NCBI GenBank assembly: GCA_027623555.1 | Contig: JAQBSZ010000021.1 | Location: 1 to 64,000 of the forward strand | DNA: 64,000 nt | Direction of reading: 5' to 3' | DNA from: Pseudomonadota bacterium | GTDB taxonomy: Bacteria > Pseudomonadota > Gammaproteobacteria > Pseudomonadales > Pseudohongiellaceae | Shown: piece after piece, positions 59,882 through 64,000 of the stretch | Numbering within the stretch: the first letter of the stretch is position 1 | How the letters are laid out: the number at the start of each line of letters is the position of its first letter | Position numbers and translations under genes: made by a program | The notes under the pieces: generated by a model | The model's database searches: none | Seen by the model: the letters and a program-made list of their open reading frames with translations, nothing else | Told to the model about the DNA's origin: nothing

Positions 59882-61384
59882 ATGAAACTTTCGCTACAGC
59901 TCAAGCTCGGTCAGCAATTGACCATGACCCCCCAGCTGCAGCAAGCAATCCGCCTACTCCAACTTTCAACCCTGGATTTACAACAGGAAATTCACCAGGC
60001 ATTGGAATCTAATCCAATGCTGGAACTTATAGAGAACAATGACGAAGAAGAATCGGGATTGCGACAGGATAGCAACACCGATTCGCAAGAAAAATCTATT
60101 CAGCAACTGGCAGAAGAAACCACCGTAGCGAGTAATCTGAATGGAGATGAACAAAGCTGGCAGGAACAGATCCCCAACGACCTGTCTGTAGACAGTAACT
60201 GGGATGACATCTATCCAAATACCTATTCCTCAACTCCTTCGTTCGATTCCGATTCAAGTGATTTCGAGTCCCGCAATACTGCTGTAGATACATTGCAAGA
60301 TCATCTGCTCTGGCAACTGAACCTGACTACTATGTCCGAGCAAGATAATTCCATTGCATTGGCAATTATTGATGCCATAAATGCAAACGGAATGTTAACT
60401 GTAGATATAGAGTCAATCTGCAGCGGATTCGAAGAAGAACTGGAGATCGAACTGGATGAAGTGCTTGCTGTATTGCACCGAATTCAGCAATTCGATCCGA
60501 TTGGAGTTGGATACAGGAGTCTTTCCGAGTGCCTGTTAATCCAATTGAATCAGTTCGATAACCCCGAACAGGCGAAATTGATTCAGAATGCCAAGCTCAT
60601 CATCAAGGAACATTTAAATCTGCTTGGTCATCGGGATTACGCGCAGCTGATGCGTCGCACAAAACTCAAAGAAGCAGAATTAAGAGACATCATTACTTTG
60701 ATTGAAGGGTTGGATCCGCGGCCCGGTGCCAATATCTCACCTCCTTCAACGACATATATAGTGCCGGATGTAATCGTGAGCAAGCAGTCCGATACAGGCA
60801 AGTGGATGGTTGAACTCAACTCGGACACCACACCCAAGATTCGTATCAATAACAATTATGCATCACTGGTAAAGCGAGCCGACTCCAGCACCGATAATAA
60901 CTATTTGAGAGACAACCTCCAGGAGGCACGCTGGTTTATTAAGAGCCTGCAGAGTCGCAATGAAACCTTGATGAAAGTCTCCACGCGGATTGTGGAACAT
61001 CAGCGAGGTTTTCTCGAATACGGCGAGGAGGCAATGAAGCCACTCGTTTTACATGATATTGCCGAAGCAGTAAACATGCATGAATCTACTATTTCTCGGG
61101 TTACTACTCAAAAATATATGCATACACCCAGAGGTATTTTCGAGCTTAAATACTTTTTTTCAAGCCATGTCTCCACTAAAGGTGGTGGTGAGTGCTCTTC
61201 AACAGCAATTCGCGCCATAATCAAGAAACTCATTGCTGCAGAAAATTCTCGCAAGCCACTCAGTGACAGTAAGATCACACAGTTATTGGAAGAGAAAGGG
61301 ATCAATGTTGCCAGACGAACGATTGCCAAATATCGTGAATCCCTTTCTATTCCACCCTCCAATGAAAGAAAACGCCTGATTTAA
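59882..61384 (+). CDS. rpoN: RNA polymerase sigma-54 factor RpoN
   Basis: RpoN directs RNA polymerase to -24/-12 promoters that need enhancer-binding activators; in relatives it controls nitrogen genes, pili and motility. The 500 residues have the Gln- and Leu-rich region I ([20 protein letters not shown]), an acidic region II (about 50-125), the core-binding domain, a helix-turn-helix region and the RpoN box [10 protein letters not shown] (about 477-486). It lies between lptB and ptsN. The hpf gene that usually follows is absent. Confidence 0.97.
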   Translation: MKLSLQLKLGQQLTMTPQLQQAIRLLQLSTLDLQQEIHQALESNPMLELIENNDEEESGLRQDSNTDSQEKSIQQLAEETTVASNLNGDEQSWQEQIPNDLSVDSNWDDIYPNTYSSTPSFDSDSSDFESRNTAVDTLQDHLLWQLNLTTMSEQDNSIALAIIDAINANGMLTVDIESICSGFEEELEIELDEVLAVLHRIQQFDPIGVGYRSLSECLLIQLNQFDNPEQAKLIQNAKLIIKEHLNLLGHRDYAQLMRRTKLKEAELRDIITLIEGLDPRPGANISPPSTTYIVPDVIVSKQSDTGKWMVELNSDTTPKIRINNNYASLVKRADSSTDNNYLRDNLQEARWFIKSLQSRNETLMKVSTRIVEHQRGFLEYGEEAMKPLVLHDIAEAVNMHESTISRVTTQKYMHTPRGIFELKYFFSSHVSTKGGGECSSTAIRAIIKKLIAAENSRKPLSDSKITQLLEEKGINVARRTIAKYRESLSIPPSNERKRLI

Positions 61385-61463
61385 TACTTGAATGACGATT
61401 TTTACTCTCAGTAAAGACTGCTTTTTAACGATTGAAATTGACTTGCGAAGAGAAAACTAAGTA

Positions 61464-61928
61464 ATGCAACTTGATAATATACTTACTCCTGAACGCTGCC
61501 ATTGTGGATTAACCGGAGTAAGCAAAAAAAGAATACTAACCAATATCAGCGAGCTGATCGCACAGCAAAATGAGCAGTTGGAAGCAGATGAAATTTTTAA
61601 TGCTCTCATGGCCAGAGAGCAACTAGGAAGTACTGGCTTGGGAAACGGTATCGCAATTCCTCACTGCCGTGTATCCTCTTGTCAGGAGATTATTGGCTCA
61701 CTAATTACCTTAGACAGCCCAGTGGATTTCGATGCTATTGATGGTAAACCAGTAGATATTCTCTTTGCGCTTATCGTACCTGAACTGAAGACAGACGAGC
61801 ATTTAAAGACACTAGCGGGGCTGGCAGAATTATTTCATGATGAAAACTTTTGTGTCAAATTACGCGATACTCACGACAATAACGATCTCTATAATTTGGC
61901 GGTTACTTTTAAGAGTAGAGTAGAGTAG
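61464..61928 (+). CDS. ptsN: Nitrogen-regulatory PTS enzyme IIA (PtsN)
   Basis: PtsN is the final phosphoacceptor of the regulatory PTS-Ntr chain and controls potassium and nitrogen-linked processes. The 154 residues form an EIIA-fructose-type domain with the phosphorylated His in GNGIAIPHCRV (His67). It follows rpoN directly. The stop codon falls within a short AGAGT tandem run (61912-61930) that can pair with TCTCTACT at 61946-61953 to form a weak hairpin. Confidence 0.95.
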   Translation: MQLDNILTPERCHCGLTGVSKKRILTNISELIAQQNEQLEADEIFNALMAREQLGSTGLGNGIAIPHCRVSSCQEIIGSLITLDSPVDFDAIDGKPVDILFALIVPELKTDEHLKTLAGLAELFHDENFCVKLRDTHDNNDLYNLAVTFKSRVE

Positions 61929-62069
61929 AGATAGGATTCTAAAGCTCTCTACTAGAGTCGCTAATTTTGAAACAGTAGAGCTTTCCAGGTAATCGCTGAG
62001 TTCAAATATTCGCGGTAAGATTTTCGATTCCAGTCATGATTCCAATTATAACGATTCGAGTCCTCCAGG

Positions 62070-62924
62070 ATGAAGCTGACGATAATCAGTGGTAGATCAG
62101 GTTCAGGAAAGAGTACCGTACTTCACATCCTTGAAGACCGCGGCTACTATTGTATTGACAACCTTCCGGCAAGCCTGCTTACTTCCCTGGCTGACAGAGT
62201 CCTGTCCGGAACAAGTGGCGTTCCAAATATTGCGGTCAGTGTGGATGCCAGGAATATTTCTGCAGATCTTGAGCTGGTACCAACCATAATCAACGAACTA
62301 AAGACCAAGGATATCCCGACAGAAATTATCTTTATGGACGCAAACAGCCAAACTTTACTCAAAAGATTCAGTGAGAGCCGAAGAAAACACCCACTATCGA
62401 ATCAAAAGATTGGGCTAAAGGAAGCTATTAATAAGGAATCAGAACTACTCGAACCTATTTCTGTGATGGCGAGTCTATCAATTGACACGAGCAATATGTC
62501 GCTGCAACAGTTAAGGGATACGATCAAGAATCGACTGATTGACGGAAAAGAAACAAGATTGGCATTGGCTTTTCAATCTTTTGGCTATAAAAACGGAGTG
62601 CCTGTTGATGCTGACATTATCTATGATGTACGCTGCCTGCCCAACCCGTACTGGGATACTGCATTGCGTTCACTAACTGGACTGGATCAGGCCGTTGTCA
62701 GTTTCTTTGAGGAACAAGATGATGTCTTGGAGATGTATTCTGATATTCAGAAATACTTACAAAAATGGCTTCCTATGTTCGAAGCAAACAATCGCAGTTA
62801 TATTACGGTAGCACTCGGCTGCACCGGAGGACAACACCGTTCAGTTTACCTCTGTGAAAAGCTTTATAAATATTTCCTGGATAAAATTCCCAATGTACAG
62901 GTAAGGCATCGCGAACTCAGCTGA
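62070..62924 (+). CDS. rapZ: RNase adapter protein RapZ
   Basis: RapZ is a nucleotide-binding protein that in E. coli guides RNase E to the sRNA GlmZ, tuning glucosamine-6-phosphate supply for the cell wall. The 284 residues have Walker A GRSGSGKST followed by GYYCIDNLPASLL, and the C-terminal domain with VALGCTGGQHRSVYLCEKL. It lies between ptsN and ptsO, as usual. Whether GlmZ-like RNAs exist in this organism is unknown. Confidence 0.95.
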   Translation: MKLTIISGRSGSGKSTVLHILEDRGYYCIDNLPASLLTSLADRVLSGTSGVPNIAVSVDARNISADLELVPTIINELKTKDIPTEIIFMDANSQTLLKRFSESRRKHPLSNQKIGLKEAINKESELLEPISVMASLSIDTSNMSLQQLRDTIKNRLIDGKETRLALAFQSFGYKNGVPVDADIIYDVRCLPNPYWDTALRSLTGLDQAVVSFFEEQDDVLEMYSDIQKYLQKWLPMFEANNRSYITVALGCTGGQHRSVYLCEKLYKYFLDKIPNVQVRHRELS

Positions 62925-63087
62925 TATCTTCCAGATAAAGGAAAATTCGATAAATTGCTGTACCGGTAATACGAAGACAGTGAAATAATTAATTGAAGGA
63001 ATAGAACAGGCGATTGGGCTGTAGTAAATCTATGCTAAAGGCGAAGGTTACAATAATCAACAAAGTGATGATGCCAGGACTAGTTTC

Positions 63088-63354
63088 ATGGTGAAGGCGA
63101 AGGTCGAAGTGATTAATCGAGCGGGACTTCATGCCCGGGCAGCATCCAAACTCGTTGAATTAACTTCTTCATTTGTCTCCGAAATCAAAATTGGACACGA
63201 AAAAATTGTCGACGGAAAGAGCATTCTGTCATTGATGATGCTGGCCGCAACAAAAGGTACCGAGCTAACCATCGAAGTTCATGGCTCAGATGAACAGGAA
63301 GCGCTCTCTGCCATCGTAAACCTGATAAACGACCGGTTCGAAGAATCTGACTAA
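63088..63354 (+). CDS. ptsO: Phosphocarrier protein NPr (PtsO)
   Basis: NPr is the HPr-like carrier of the nitrogen PTS, passing phosphate from EI-Ntr (PtsP) to PtsN. The 88 residues have the active site RAGLHARAASKLVEL with His15, and the KSILSLMML region that corresponds to the HPr regulatory-serine loop. It follows rapZ after 163 bp. The length is typical. Confidence 0.94.
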   Translation: MVKAKVEVINRAGLHARAASKLVELTSSFVSEIKIGHEKIVDGKSILSLMMLAATKGTELTIEVHGSDEQEALSAIVNLINDRFEESD

Positions 63355-63540
63355 TTATTTTCCTGTAACCCGGGATTTTCTTGCTACTCTGCAAGTTCAC
63401 CTTTCGCTTGCGACGATAAAGGCGGTAATATTGCGCCTGCCCGATGTTTATCCACGGAGCTTTCGTTCAACACCTGGCAAATCTTTCCTGAAACAATTCC
63501 ATCGACTCACCCACAGTAGAGTAGAGGTTGGTTTGCAAGC

Positions 63541-64000
63541 ATGCCCCAATTAACCGGATCACAATTCAAACAAGACACTGTTGAGGCTCTCAGTCAGGCG
63601 ATAGAAAGAGGTTCACTCTACCAAGTGCGGCAGTTGATAAAGACTCTACCAACAGCTGGTATCGCACATTTACTTGAGTCCTCGCCTCCCAAGACGAGTA
63701 ATGTTCTGTGGAAGTTAATCGATAAAAATGATGAGGGCGAAGTAATTCAGTACTTGAACGAAGATTTACAGAAGGACATCCTCAGAGAACTCAACGCAGA
63801 ACAAGTTGCAGAACTAACAGGTGGGTTGGAAACCGACGACCTCGCCGACATTCTTCAACTACTTCCTCAAAAGGTAACCGCTGAAGTTTTCAGGCAATGG
63901 ACAAGCAGGACCGGCGTAGGGTCGAGACGATCCTCTCTTATGACAAAGATACCTCTGGTGGTTTAGTGAATACCGATACCATTACTGTGCGCCGGAACTA
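63541..64000 (+). CDS. mgtE: Magnesium transporter MgtE, N-terminal part, with a frameshift and cut by the window edge
   Basis: The first about 117 residues form the MgtE N-terminal superhelical domain (LEREEL-like repeats such as LLESSPPKTSNVLWKLI and LTGGLETDDLADILQLL). After VTAEVF, near 63888-63893, the frame drifts into unrelated residues and stops at 63966. One base forward, the frame continues the family sequence as AMDKQDRRRVE, then YDKDTSGGLVNTDTIT, to the end of the window. A missing base (TTTTCAGG where TTTCCAGG-like would keep frame) explains this. It could be a real mutation or a sequencing error. The rest of the gene is outside. Confidence 0.82.

Overview
The window is a stretch of gammaproteobacterial core chromosome. 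Three things support this: the complete division and cell wall (dcw) cluster in its classic order, the gene neighbourhoods around rpoN, lptABC, petA, sspAB and pilBCD, and proteins that read as close relatives of Pseudomonas and marine Cellvibrionales/Pseudomonadales families. Gene order repeatedly matches Pseudomonas aeruginosa (pilBCD-coaE-yacG, mraZ to secA-argJ-mutT, rnpB-rsmI-lpoA-yraN-diaA, sspBA-petBCA-rpsI-rplM-zapE, cysD-cysNC, degS/hisD/hisG/murA). I cannot name the genus. I see no rRNA, tRNA, CRISPR array, prophage or intact insertion sequence.

Layout. 0.3-6.4 kb: type IV pilus genes (a pilin, a convergent TfpZ-type accessory gene, pilB-pilC-pilD) followed by coaE and yacG. 6.4-8.4 kb: an unrecognised secreted protein with a predicted beta-propeller half. 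8.7-33.2 kb: one long leftward block, from mraZ at the right through rsmH-ftsL-ftsI-murE-murF-mraY-murD-ftsW-murG-murC-ddl-ftsQ-ftsA-ftsZ-lpxC, then an M23 peptidase, secA, argJ and a Nudix-ThiE fusion. Many genes overlap by 1-14 nt. A promoter and four GTGG boxes on a 10-bp register lie upstream of mraZ. 33.5-33.9 kb: rnpB on the minus strand. 33.9-39.6 kb: rsmI, divergent from lpoA-yraN-diaA-dolP, then sspA-sspB leftward. 39.67-39.93 kb: a small palindromic MITE-like element. 39.9-43.8 kb: petA with a fused cytochrome b/c1 gene, then rplM-rpsI. 44-48.7 kb: zapE, zapG, cysD and cysNC. 48.8-54.5 kb: a Nif3-family gene, degS, hisD, hisG, murA, ibaG. 54.5-64 kb: mlaC, then the rightward series yrbG-kdsD-kdsC-lptC-lptA-lptB-rpoN-ptsN-rapZ-ptsO and the start of mgtE.

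The genes mostly serve the cell envelope: peptidoglycan precursors (murA-G, mraY, ddl), the septal machine (ftsAILQWZ, zapE, zapG, lpoA), LPS core and transport (lpxC, kdsCD, lptABC), outer membrane upkeep (mlaC, dolP, degS), protein export (secA) and type IV pili. Respiration (bc1 complex), sulfate activation and the nitrogen-related PTS are also represented.

Departures from the usual layout are the most informative part: cytochrome b and c1 fused in one frame, the palindromic element ending exactly at that gene's stop codon, mlaC without mlaFED or mlaB, no hpf between rpoN and ptsN, an orphan 694-residue secreted protein, and a one-base frameshift in mgtE at the right edge. I found no convincing new multi-gene system.
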